Positions 1 through 12,197 of a stretch of 64,000 nucleotides of DNA are shown one piece after another. Position 1 is the first letter of the stretch, and each line of letters opens with the position of its first letter. Made by a program: the position numbers and the translations under genes. Under the pieces are notes generated by a model. That model made no database searches. It worked only from the letters and a program-made list of their open reading frames with translations, and was not told where the DNA came from. Origin of the DNA: Carnegiea gigantea (Eukaryota > Streptophyta > Magnoliopsida > Caryophyllales > Cactaceae); NCBI GenBank assembly GCA_029747015.1, contig JAKOGI010002761.1, positions 24,027-88,026 of the forward strand, read 5' to 3'.

Positions 1-734
1 GATAAGATTGTTGTTGAGAGCTTGAGTGCATGATGTTAATTTATGATTGCCTCCTATAAATAGGTGACATCCCCTTGGTGTCAATTAATACAACTATTTA
101 ATTAGTCTTTAAAAAAAAAATAATATGTATGTCCAAATGAACACATTTTATAATTGTTAAATCCTGGATGTAGCTTTGATCAACAATGAATGTGTTGTTT
201 CCTTAGTTTAAAAAAGCCCACAAGAGGCACGCAGAGGCGGCTCAGCGTGAGGCGACCAAGTCAACGCCTCGAAGGGAATAAGGTGTGCCTAAAGGATGCA
301 AGGCTATATCTTCCCCCTTTTTCTTCATTTTCTTAGCCTTGTCTGTATCTTTTTTCTTCTTTTTGTTCCTTGGAAGCTAAAAAGTGAGCTATGCTTGTAT
401 AGTAAGTATGTGCATTGGTGAACTATGAAGATAAGATAACATATTTTAAGATTACTTGCAGTTGCTATATTGACATCTAATCACTTTTTTAATGCATTTA
501 TCTAACTTGTTTCTGCAAAATAATGTGAAAGACTTCTAAAATTTTTTGCATTGAAGTGCGCCTCGCATCCATGATGTGTGCGTCTTCGCCTCGCGCTTTG
601 CGCCTTGTGCTTTGGAACCCTATGTGCCTCAATGCTCCTTGCACCTTTTAAAACTAAGGTTGATTCTTATCCCAAATCAAATCAAACGAGGGCAGAATGC
701 AAGCAAGCTTAATACTGGAAAGGAGTCTAACAAT
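1..734. other. Left-edge stretch without a supported gene
   Basis: No exon or conserved domain is recognisable here. Two patches, near 205-260 and 556-640, are rich in gcgcctcg/gaggcg-type words in otherwise AT-rich DNA. That composition is common in plant non-autonomous repeats, but I cannot define ends or a target duplication, so no element is called. Confidence 0.4.
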
Positions 735-955
735 CCAATCATGTTTCATGGGATTTTCTCATGGTCATTCTCGACAAAATGGGCTTTTCCTACCAAGTCG
801 AGGAGCTGGGTGTTGTCTATATCCTTTGTACCCTTTTCATCAATAATTATTGGGGAAGCCGTAGGTTTGCTTCCTAGTTTCAGAGGCTTACAGAAAGGTG
901 ATCCGTCATTGACCTTTTTTTGGGGATGCAGATTCTTAATATACTGGTGAAGAAA
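735..955 (+). mobile_element. L1-type LINE fragment, part of the reverse transcriptase
   Basis: The plus-strand translation contains the segment leading into and including the RT block that reads RGLQKGDPS, a decayed form of the L1 block RGLRQGDP. It is preceded by a WAFPTKSRSWVLSISF-like stretch that matches the same part of the better-preserved LINE at 25.4 kb. Only about 70 codons are recognisable, and the catalytic DD motif downstream is absent. It points opposite to the LINE that follows at 1047 and is an independent remnant. Confidence 0.6.
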
Positions 956-1046
956 GTAATAACGGCCAATTTGAAGGATTTCATATTACAAACTCTTGGC
1001 GTACGCGTTGCTAGTTTCTCATTCACTCTTTTCAAATGATGCAATG

Positions 1047-4000
1047 ATTTTTTTTTTTTGGGAAACGGAAAAAGTAAAATACTAATAACAGTGAGCATCA
1101 TACAAAAAGCTATACACAACCTAAGTATAAACTATCCACACAAGCCAGATCAATAGAGGAAGAGCTAAACTTCTCATTCTTCCAAAAGTAGAGAATCTTG
1201 ATGAAATTCTCTTTCAAATGCTGAAAAGGGGTTTCTATACTTTCAAAAACTCTTCTGTTTTTCTCTCTCCAAATACTCTAAAAGATGACATAAGGTAGGA
1301 CCATGGCTTCCTCCTTCTTCTTCTTCTTCTTCGCTTTCCTACCAAAGGAACCCTTCCAAGCCAAAAGATGGTTCCTAATAGAATCAGGAACAACCCAAGA
1401 AATGGCAACTATAAGCTAGATTCCAAAGTATGCTCGCAAACTGACAATGGAGCAATAAATGATCCATAGATTTAAAGTCCCTTTAACACATGAAGCATCT
1501 ATTCACCAAAATTTTTCCCCTTTTTTGTAAGTTGTCACACGTTAGTATGTTCCATGTGTAGCTTCCCATACAAAGAAAAAAACCTTTAAGGGGGCTAAAG
1601 ACTTCCATATGAGCTTACAAGGGAAACCTTTTTCATAATGAACCTCCTGTGGTGAAAACTTCCGATCAAGAAGCTTCAAATAAAAAGATCTAACAGTGAA
1701 GCACCCCTGAATGGTTAGATCCCACCTCACCCAATCAATTGAAGATTCTCCTACTTTGGCCTTATTAAGCTTATCAAAAAAGCTTACCAAGGAATCATCA
1801 TCAATGAAACCATCTCGAACAAAAATAGGTGCCCAAATATTGCTCCCAGAAACCTGCTCCCGATAATCAGCAACAGAGGCATTTTTGTCCATCACCAAAA
1901 CATAAAGGCTAGGGGACAGGTCTTTCAAAGGAATCTCGCCGCACCAGCGATCATACCAAGAAAAGATTGGAGAGCCACTCCTATCTCAAACGAACTGTGT
2001 AGAAAGAATCTCCCCCAACCTTTGGAGATATATCTCCAAAGATTGTACCCATAAGAGCCCTTCGCAATAGAGGGCAACCATCTGAATCCATCGTCCCGAT
2101 ATTTGATGGTAACTACCTTCCTCCACAGATTGCCCTTTTCATTCATAAAACTTCACAGCCGCTTACCAAGAAGGGCCTCGTTAAAGAGTCGCAGGTCCCT
2201 TATACCTAACCCTCCTAAATACAGTGGTTGCTTCACAATGTTCCATCTCACAAGATGAAACTTGAAGTCACTCCCAAAAGATCCCCAAAGGAAATTTCTC
2301 TTGATTGCTTCTAATTTATTGGCCGCTAAAGAAGGTAAGGGAAAGAGAGAGAGGAAGTAAGTCGGGATACTTGAGAGAACACTCTTGATGAGAGTTAATC
2401 TCCCCCTCTTTTGAAAGGTACATAGACTTCCATCCAGAAAGTCTTTTCTCAAATTTCTCGATAATTAGGTCCCAAATGGCTTTCTCCTTAAATTTAGCAC
2501 CAAGAGGGAGACTTAGGCAATTAGTCGGAAAGGCATCAACATGGCAACCTAAAACACCTGCAAGCAGTTGAATATTGCCCATATGTCCAATAGGCAAGAT
2601 AGAGCTCTTTGCCAAGTTAACCCTGAGACCCGAAACCGCCTGAAACCAAGTAAGCACACAACGAAGGTTCACCATCTGCTCACAATCATTTTCACAAAAA
2701 ACAATAGTGTCGTCCGCAAAAAGAAGATGAGAGACACTCATAGTTGTCGTACTCGAGCGGCCCACTTTAAACCCAGATATAGCCCTGCATTAGATGCCGA
2801 ATCAATCATCCTTGTAAATGCTTCCATGACAAGCAGAAACAAAAGAGGGATAAAGGGTCTCCCTGATGAAAATCTCTAGAAGCTGAAAAGAACACCGTTG
2901 GAGAATCATTGACAAGAACTGCAAAGGATGTAGAGGATATGCAATGGTGGATCCATCCAATCCACTTTTCCCCAAAGCCCATTCTCTTCATGACATACAA
3001 CAAAAAATCCCAGTTCATAATCATCTTTCTCAATATCCAACTTACAAACGACTCCCGGCTTTCCCGATTTGACCCTAGAATCAATAAGTTCATTTACTAT
3101 AAGCACCGCATCAATGATCTGATGACCTCCAACAAAGGCATTTTGGTTCTTTGAAATAAGATTCCCAATGATGCTTCTTAACCTTCGGGCTAAAACATTG
3201 GAAAGCAACTTATAAATGCAACCAACTAAGCTGATTGGCCGAAAGTCTCTAATATTTTCAGCATTTGCTTTATTAGGAATAAGACCAATAAAAGTGGCAT
3301 TGAGGCTGACCACAAATCTTCCTGACGAGAAAAACTCGGCAAACATTCTCATCACATCTCCACTAACAGTGTCCCAATTGCCTTGACGGAATGCCATAAT
3401 CATTCCGTCAGGTCCGGGGACCTTATCCCCACAGCAATCTAGGCGGGCTTCGGTAACGTCTTCTTTACTGAAAGGCATCTCAATAAACGCCTTATCAGAC
3501 TCACGTAACAAGGAAAAAGGCAAACTATCAACTTTAAGTCGCCACAGTTCTGACTCGGAAAAAGGAGATTTGTAGAAATTGTAGGTTGCAGATTCATAGG
3601 AGAGCATCATATTGAACCCCATCCACCACAAAAGACATAGAGTTAAACTTCCTACGCATATTAGCAACCCTATGGAAGAATTTGGTGTTACGATCGCCTG
3701 CCTTAAGCCATAAAGCCCTCGACTTTTGTCTCCAAGAGATTTCCTCCATCAAAATAATTAAGCCCAATCCTCTTTTGCATCCCTTCTTTGCTGAATTTCA
3801 ATGCTAGTAAGGCTAGAAGTCTCTTCTTTCACATCGAGAGAATTTATAATTCCCAAAGGATTACACTTTTGAATCTTGATTTCTGCAACCACATCCCTGT
3901 TCCACTTCTTAAGTTTCTCTTTAACAAACTTCAACTTATTTGCAACAATGTAACTAGCATAACCATCAACTTGAGCCTCCCCCCTCCACTCTTTGATAAG

Positions 4001-4192
4001 ATCTGAGAAACCCTCAAATTCCAACCACATGTTCTCAAACTTGAAAGGAGTCCTACCCCTTTCTAGCATCGTCATCTTAGGACAAATAGGAAAGTGATCC
4101 GAAATAGGCCTCGGCAGCCTCTTTTGAAACATGTTTGGAAAAAGCTCCTCCCAGTCTTCCGACACAAGAAAGCGGTCCAACCTTGAACATTC
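1047..4192 (-). mobile_element. L1-type LINE, 5' truncated and degenerate
   Basis: Read on the minus strand, this holds the end of the endonuclease region and linker (residues [14 protein letters not shown], about 4170), the RT fingers/palm ([22 protein letters not shown], about 3200, shown here only as a landmark split by decay), the catalytic block LLFADDTIVFC (about 2710), the C-terminal LPLGAKF and WKSMYL segments, and the zinc-finger-like RVT tail (about 1570). The 3' tail ends in a T-run on the plus strand at 1047-1060, which is the poly(A) end of the element. Frameshifts break the ORF near 3660, 3080, 2460 and 2150. The upstream endonuclease half is missing because a large LTR begins at 4193. 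It is non-functional. Confidence 0.85.
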
Positions 4193-5911
4193 TATTAAGT
4201 CATAAATCATGCATTGTTTTAATAATTATTTTGATTATATTATATATATTATTTCGTCTAATTTACTTTACTTTATATATTTTTCAAGTTAAGCGTTAAT
4301 AAAATAAAGAGGAGAAGAAAAGACGTCAAAATTCGAATTTTACATGCTAAGTTATCAAGTCGGTCTAAAAATAATGATTTATGAAAAAATATTATTTCCA
4401 TAATGATTTAATTTGGGCTAGGATTACAAAATTATTACTCCTAATTGAAGAGAAACTAGAAGACTTGGGAGAGAAGGAGTCCAAAGAGAAAAAAACCCTA
4501 GTAGAATAATGTTATAAAAACCAACATCTCTTCTCCTCCGCCTCAACACACCAAAAAGCCTAGCCTCACCAACCTCATACAGCATCATTCCTTCACCACG
4601 CATTCAACCTCCTCACCTCACCACCTCCTTCACGTCAAACCCCCACCAACACATTCATCATCATCATCATCATCAACACTATCATCATCAGCTACGATTA
4701 TCACTTCACGCCAAATTCACCAACACCACCATTAGCATAGTCAACGCCAATCACCCTCATCAGCATCAATTCCATCTTGATTCTTTTATCACACAAAGTA
4801 ACATTGTCCTTTTTTTAAAGTTTAGTTGTTATTAAACATGAAATCTTTGGTTAATTATTGTGATTTTATTTTTAATATGAGTGAGTAATTCCCTTGTACT
4901 TAGTATAATCTATTTGAAGCCTGCTAAATTAATTATTTTGAAACAAGTTTTATGATTTATTGTCCAGTTGATTTTTATTCATGATTCTAAAACGATTAGT
5001 ATTTATCGTTTATGATATTCGCGTTAGATTAATTAGAATGCATGCTAATTAGTTTAATACGAATCCGTATGATAGTTTAAAAGGCTTTAGTACGGAAAAG
5101 CTATAATCTTTTAGGCATTAGTATCACCCTAATTAATCATGGATGGCTCAAACCCATCTCTTTTAATTAGATAATCGTTATAGATCTTTGTTAAATCAAT
5201 TTGCTGGTAAATTGGTTACAAGGCGTTAGATGATGTTTTTCTAATACGTAATACTCTAGTTTGATTAAATTCTTGCGTTGGTGTTAGGGTTATCAAAACT
5301 AGTAGGGTTTATATTAGGGCTGGACCTAAATGAACTATCATATAAGGGAAAATGGAGAAGATCCGCTGGTGGGTGTCTTCTACAGTCTAACTTATGGATA
5401 AAATCAATTTGTGTGTTGATGATAAATATTAATTTGCATAGTAGATATAGATTATGCTAAGTATTTTTCATAAATTTGGTTCCGTTGATAATTATTTCTT
5501 ACTTTTTAGTCAATTTTTCTAATTTGTCCATTTTAATTCTTCAATTTATAAGTTTTAATATTAATTTCGTTTACCCCCCAAAGAGTAGCCTTTTAGGAGT
5601 GTCTTGGTAATATTAGATCAGTTAGATTTTGATTTTTACTGTGATTATAATTTTCAGATTTAATTTCTATTCTGTTTGGCCATTCATTTACCGGTTTGTT
5701 AGAAATTAGGTTAAAAATAGTTCCTTTTGTGTTTTTTCATGTTTTGTCCATTTTAGGGTTTATATAGTATCTTATTCTGCCTCTATTTAATTTCGGAATT
5801 TTTGAAAATTATTTGATAATTTTTCAGAATTATTTCGTGAATTGGATATGTGCAGGTTTTTATTTTAATAAATCTGAAAATTACGTTTTTAATTTTTATT
5901 TTATGTTTTTA
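4193..5911 (+). repeat. Truncated copy 1 of a large LTR (same family as 49427-51908)
   Basis: The sequence from 4193 follows the solo LTR at 49427 from its first bases: tattaagt here against tgttaagc there, then a shared ATCATGCAT stretch. Collinear similarity runs through a CAT/CCA-rich leader, the AATTAATCATGGATGG block (5135) and the GGGCTGGACCTAA block (5315), to about 5911. The last 600 bp or so of the family are missing, and the terminal TG has decayed to TA. It lies directly against the broken LINE at 4192, as copy 2 lies inside another LINE. The 183-bp open frame at 5278 is not coding-like. Confidence 0.8.
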
Positions 5912-7211
5912 GACACCATAACTAAATGGTTTTAGACACCATACCTCCAAAAGCTAAGCTTCCAAATCCCTTACATCTACCAAATTCCCCTCCCTTTGCT
6001 AGACGACAACTTTCATCATGTTATAGTAAATTATTACATTTGATGCACACAAAGTCATTAGAAAAAAAATATTAAGATTAATTATGAAACAAGTCTACGA
6101 TAGCGTGCAATTGGCGCCTAAATCAAAGACCACTAAGACAAAATAGATCATGCTTCAAAATTGAAGCCAAGGATTACCTCACTTTCACTGGAAAAAAAAA
6201 AGAAAAAAGGATGGAAATCCTAAGAATTACCTTACATATAACTTTCCATATTCCCCCCCCCCCCCGGGTTTGTAATCTATAAGATCATATACAATAAACA
6301 CCTAAAAATCCCATGCACCATGAGACCTACAAAAACAAAACCACAAAAAAAGGGAACAACGGAACTTTTAGGTATCCAAGAGACATCATAAGAAATTGGA
6401 AGTGAGCTGGCCACTTAAATTGAAAACTAAATGAACATTAGAAAAGACGCATGACTCACAAGATAAGAAAGAAGGGAAAATAGGGATAGGAAGTCAAAAA
6501 CCAGCTAACATGAAGCCAAACGAGGAGAAAATAAAGAAATTGGAAGAAATATGACGGAGAGAGTGAATACTAATGAGTGCAGCTCCTATCAATGAAGACT
6601 TTGGAGAGGTTTAAGTTTTGACCAAATCATACATCTCATGACTTTGCCATGATCTTTTTAGCTTTACTTCTCCTTCCCCTTGCTAAAATACTAGTGGACT
6701 TTCTTTCAAACCATCTGCCATCTTATCTAAACGATCTTGAACATCCTAATAAAGTTCCCAATTGGCGAATCCCCATTGTTCCATATCACTTCACTTTTAC
6801 TTTTATTGTTCTTATGACACCCTTACATCAATCCCAGGGTGCACATTTCATTATTAACACCCTATGGACTTGTACATAGTTAATTTCTCAAAACACTTTA
6901 AGCCATATAACATTGCAACACTTATAGCTACCCAATATAACTTTCCTTTCTATGGAGTGTGGACTGCTTCACCAACCACATTTCTCATAAGGGCACCCTA
7001 AATTGGAAGGCTTACAAGGCGGGCTAGGTAAACTAGTAAGGGGAACAGAACTCTCTTTGCCTCCAGTGGGATTTGAACCCCCCACCTCCCTAGTAGAAAG
7101 ACTGGCAAATGTCACAAAACCACCCCTTTGGTGTAAAATGTCACAAGACCACCCCTTTGGTGGCCAATAATATATTCTAGGTAAATTTCAAAACAATGCC
7201 ATGAGAGTTTA
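5912..7211. other. Intergenic stretch downstream of the LIN37-like gene
   Basis: I see no exon here apart from the possible SINE listed separately. There is a 13-base C run at 6253-6265. Open frames such as the one at 6649-6879 show no recognisable domain. The segment separates the truncated LTR from the 3' end of the LIN37-like coding region. Confidence 0.5.
6960..7166 (-). mobile_element. Possible tRNA-derived SINE remnant
   Basis: On the minus strand there is a B-box-like word GGTTCAAATCC (about 7071) in a GGGTTCAAATCCCACTGG context. Upstream of it is an A-box-like region with GTGGTTTTGTGACA spaced as in tRNA-related SINEs. The A-box region is duplicated in tandem (two CCAAAGGGGTGGT units about 32 bp apart, 7106-7166). 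I see no folded tRNA gene, clear poly(A) end or target duplication, so this is tentative. Confidence 0.35.
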
Positions 7212-10200
7212 TTAAACTGGCAAAGCAAAGATATAAGTCGAGATCATCCACAGAACCAAAGTGAGATCAATAGAAGGAGGGGGGGGATGCAGTATTTGGT
7301 AATAGCAGTAACTAGAAGAACCAACCTCTTTAATTTCTGTTTCATCAGCGTTCTGCTTTCTCTTCAGCGGAGAAGATTCAGACATAGGCATTGGTGATGG
7401 CTTTGGAAGAGACTTCATAAAATCACCGTATTGCAGCTAAAAGTCCCCAAAAAAAAAAGTAAGTAAGCTACACTGCCATGTATGGAAGATGATATCTCAA
7501 TGCTACTCCAAAATCCACCAACAAAATCACTGCATGGCCAAATAAATAGGCATTGGTGATGGGTTTGGAAGAGACTTCATAAAATCACCGCATTACAGCT
7601 AAAAGTCCCCCCCCCCCCCAAAAAAAAAAAGTAAGCCACACTGCCATGTATGGAAGACGATATCTCAATGCTACTCCAGAATCCATCAACAAAATCACTG
7701 CATGGCCAAATATAGTTTAGAGATATTAGCAATCCAGTTTCTAGTAACAGCACTGGACATTGTAAACTACTGTTTTCCGGCATAATTTAACAGAGCCAGA
7801 TATTCAGTTCAACATCTCATCCACCATCTGCAGCAGTAAAAATGACTAAAGTACAGCCAAAATCAGAGCTTAGAGAAAAGATAATTCAGACTGCTAAGAA
7901 CTAATAAGTGATAAACTGGAGGAGCTTCAACATAAAGAGCTCAGACAGAAGTCAAGAGACAAAGAGAAGCCAATGGAAATCACAATTCAGAACAAGGGGG
8001 GCAAATTCAGAAGACCTAACTCAAATGTATCAGGAAGTACTCACATCATTCCACAATGATTAACGTATTTTCGATTTTCAGTTACCCAATTGACTTCCAT
8101 AACCGTCGAATATCACTTTATGAAACTAATGCAGAGTTCCATTAAAACCTACAATTACTAGTTCCCCTTATCTCTTGTATACTTTCCGAAGAGTCTGTTA
8201 ACATAGCTAATCTGAAAAGAAATGGGAATAGAATTTGAAAAGCAAGAAAAAGAAGAAATGCCTAAGACAAATAACACAGGCAAAATTTAACTAAATTAAG
8301 GAAGCAATTTTGAAAACAAAATTCCATTCATAAGAGTTGAAAAGCAAAAAAAAGAAGAAAGGCCTGAGACAAATAACACAGACAAAATTTAACTAAACTA
8401 AGGAAGCAATTTTGAAAACACAATTCCATTCATTAGAGGAAAGCATAACCTTTTTCACCGTAGAGATAATTAAGGGCTCCACTAAATCCATTTGCGAATT
8501 CTATTGCCTTAGGTCCCAAAAGTTTGTTATCTGGAACCCTTATCTTTTCTGCCTCCATCTATTCCATGTGACTCAGATGAACGGCTCCCTAATAAGTTTA
8601 TTCAAAAACCTACAGATCACTTAAAGGTTTCTTTTTTGTTTGGGAAGCATCCGATTTGACTAGTAAAATGTACAAAAAACGAAAAAAGGCCTTCATGAAT
8701 AGATTTTTTTAATGGAAAGGAAAAAGGTTGCTTCATTGTCCTATCAAGTTGCGTAAGAGTTGGGTTCTTGGAGTTTGGAATGTCATTCCAATGGCTACTT
8801 GGTGGAGCAGTCAGAAGGAAAGGAGTCTTCGAATTTTTAGGGCAAGAATATGTCCTATCAAGAACTCAAGCTTTACTTTTGAGAATATTGTACAGTTGGG
8901 GTCGAGTTCTCAATTGTGGTACAAAGTTGACTTTTTGGATTACGTAGGTGAGATCATTGAGGAAAGCTTGAAGGCAAGATGGTCTCCATTTCACCCCACA
9001 AAGGCATTATTCTTACAAATTTTTTTAATTACTCATTTATTCAAAAAATGTTGTTTCGTTGTCACTTTGCAAGGTTCTTCGGGAGTTAACTTTTAGTTGT
9101 CTAGAAAAGAGAAAAAGAAGCACCACACAGCACTATCTCACGCAATATTTCCGAGCATTTGCATCAAGACAAACAAGAGATCTCTGAGGGTGCAAAATAA
9201 CTCTTTATAGCATTGAAGGCAATTTGATCAAAGCAGTTTTTTTTCTTTTGCAACAATGGTAGGGTATTCTTCATTTAATATTGCTTACTTAACGACATAG
9301 TACTCAATTTTAGATGCACATGGTTCCTTTGCAGGATGCTTTCTCTGCACTCATTCCTTGTGTTCCTAATATATATAATTTTAACTTTTCCATAATCAGA
9401 AGAAAAATGATAGAACCATTAATTCAGGCATTTTATCACAATGATGCTCAATTGGCAAAGTTCAACATATAGAAAAAACAATACCTCTGAAGTCTTCTAT
9501 ATATCGTTTCCTTACGTTCAACATAACTGGCAAAGTTCCCAACACATATAGAAAAAAAAAAAAAACAATACCTCTGAAGTCTTAACTGACATGCTCAATT
9601 GGCACAATGATCTATTCACCGTGCATATTCTTGCAGTTCCCCAGAAAAGTTCATACATTCCCATGCTTTTTTAAAAAAAAAATTGAGCAATAGTGTATAG
9701 GACAAAGGGATGTACCTGACTTTCTTCAGAATACCCATTCCTCAACCATGAACGGCAAAGAGCATAAATAGAAGCTCCATCTGATATCCTGACCTACGGA
9801 CAGGAAACAAAGACAAAATAATTCAAAATAACAGCAGGCCATCGCTGAAGCACCCAAAAACTTATGGAATGAACACACATCTCATTCATGTTAATATTTT
9901 CCTAACCCATCATTAGAAACACTTTTTTCAAGGGGTATAGAGCATGGACAAGGCTATGCCCATACGTTTTAAGATGTCTGGAACGGAGCATTGGGGAGAA
10001 ATTCCCATTTCAGAACACAATTGACAGGAACAGCAGACCAGTTGATTCTGCAAACAAGATGCCACAAAATTTTTCAAAAAATGCAATTTTTGTCACGAAA
10101 CTATTTTTTTTAGTCAAATGTGCCACTAATATATGCTATGACTCAAAAATGCCACTACAATGGCATTTTCGAAATTATAATTAATGGCATTTTTTATCTT

Positions 10201-12153
10201 CAAATACAACCTCAATGGCAGTTTTGGAGTCATAACATAAATTAGTGTCACATTTGAATAAAAAAATAGTTCAGCGGCAAAAGTGCATTTGCTGGAAAGT
10301 TTAGTGGCATTTTGTTTGTATAACTCCCACAAATACAGATGTCCACAAGCCTCAAGTTGAAGGCACCAGAACTTCTTTGAAATTCAACGCAAAAACAAGC
10401 GTCCATGGCAACATCACACATATGTACTACTTTAGCACTATATTGCCATTGAAGTACTGCCATAAAAATTATTTCTCCCAGTATTACAATCTGGATTAGG
10501 CCCATGACGTATTATGCAACCCAAGCTGATCCAAAAGCATTCCAAGAGGACCCCACAGGGCTAAGGCACAAATTTTGTTGCTGAAGAGGAGTAGAGAAAC
10601 TGATCAAAAAGTATTACAATCTGGATTCAATAAAGAAAAGACCCTTCAATTAAAGAGGGGTAGAGAAGCCACCATTGCTAATTATTTGGAGCGAGCGCCA
10701 GGCACCAATGTTTGGTCGTCTGTTTTTGTTCAAGACGGGTTTTTAAGGATGACACTCTTGTACACTTTTTTCAAAAAGCTTAACGATGTCAAACTAGGGG
10801 ACTCTTTACATGATATGGTGAAATGGGTTTTGGATACTAAAGGGGACTTCACCCTTAAATCCTACTGCTTGAAGCTCCTACACTTGAATTACGCATCGTT
10901 ATAAACTTTGTTCGATTGAGAGTTTCCTTGTAAGCCCATTTGAAGGTTTCTTTTTTTTGGGGGGGGGGGGAAGCAGCACATGGGAAAATTTTGACTTGTG
11001 ATAACATACTAAAGAGGAGAAGGATCTTGGTTAATAGGTGCTATATGTGCAAAGAAGACCTAGAATCAGTGGGTCACTTGTTGCCCTAATTTTACCTCAT
11101 CTGATTTTTTGGAACATCTAGAAAGAAAGAAATCATAGTCTTTGAGGGCGATGAATCATTCCTTCGGCGCTTAAAAGAGAATTGTATCAAGACTCTTTAT
11201 TTCTAAGACAAGGGGAACTTTTGCTTGTCAACTTTTGATATGATGATGTGACTGACCTTGTGGATAGCTTGTATGTAGAATGTATATAGTCTTTTGTAGG
11301 ATGCTTTCTTTGCATCCATCCCTTACTCATTTTATGTCAATATACAGATTTTTCCTTGTCAAAAAAAAGAGTGCACAGACCTTCAACCTTTTTTTAGCTT
11401 AAAGGCAACATAGTAGTTATAATACAGCACCCCCTTTCCAAGGAAAACATAGCAAACTGAGGTCACTAATCATTCCCAGCCTAGCAAATCCAAATCTCCT
11501 GCTCCCTCTTTGCTAATCAATGGTCCTGATTCCCTCCTTCTCTGTCCTTTCTTGGTGTTGGCAGCTTCTAGAAGCAGTCCAACAAGTTAGATGAGGCCTA
11601 TCAAGTAAAAAAATTAAAAATAAATAAATAATTGCAATCTTCTCCTATACCAACCTCTATAATGTCTTCCAGCCAAGATATGCAAATATTTACCCCATCT
11701 ATCTCAATGACGGCGGTGATATTAAGGAAGTTTGATGCTAGTTACTCCACTTTTATATTGTCATGACAACAAAGTATAACTGAGGATAAGATTGAGTCCA
11801 AAACATTCGCATCAGACAACATTTCAATTAGAGCAAAGTGCTCGCTGTGCTTTTTAGGCATCTTCATTGTGATGTGTTCTGCATAAAATAAACCAAGATC
11901 GTCCACTGCTGTGAAGAGAATGACTTCCTACTCTAACCCCACCCAACTTCCAACTAAAATTCCTACCAACAGAAAGAATGAACTTAAAGCTTTTCTTTTG
12001 AAGAGAAAACAAGATACATGTTTAACAGATGGTAGTAAAATTTTGTACAAATTTGTCAAAGTGAAAGCATAACATCTTATCCGGTCAAAAATGAATGACA
12101 CAAATCCAACAAAACATGATGCACATATATTCCTCACAGAAACAAACACCCAA

Positions 12154-12197
<44 letters not shown>

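Noticed and set aside
7040..7110. tRNA gene suggested by a B-box word
   Set aside because: No cloverleaf or acceptor stem can be drawn; at most a tRNA-derived SINE.
8445..8560. Minus-strand stretch reading MEAEKIRVPDNKLLGPK and onward, bounded by plausible splice sites
   Set aside because: Its end phase does not fit the next LIN37-like exon and I cannot assign it to a family; it may be a chance frame or an unrecognised fragment.
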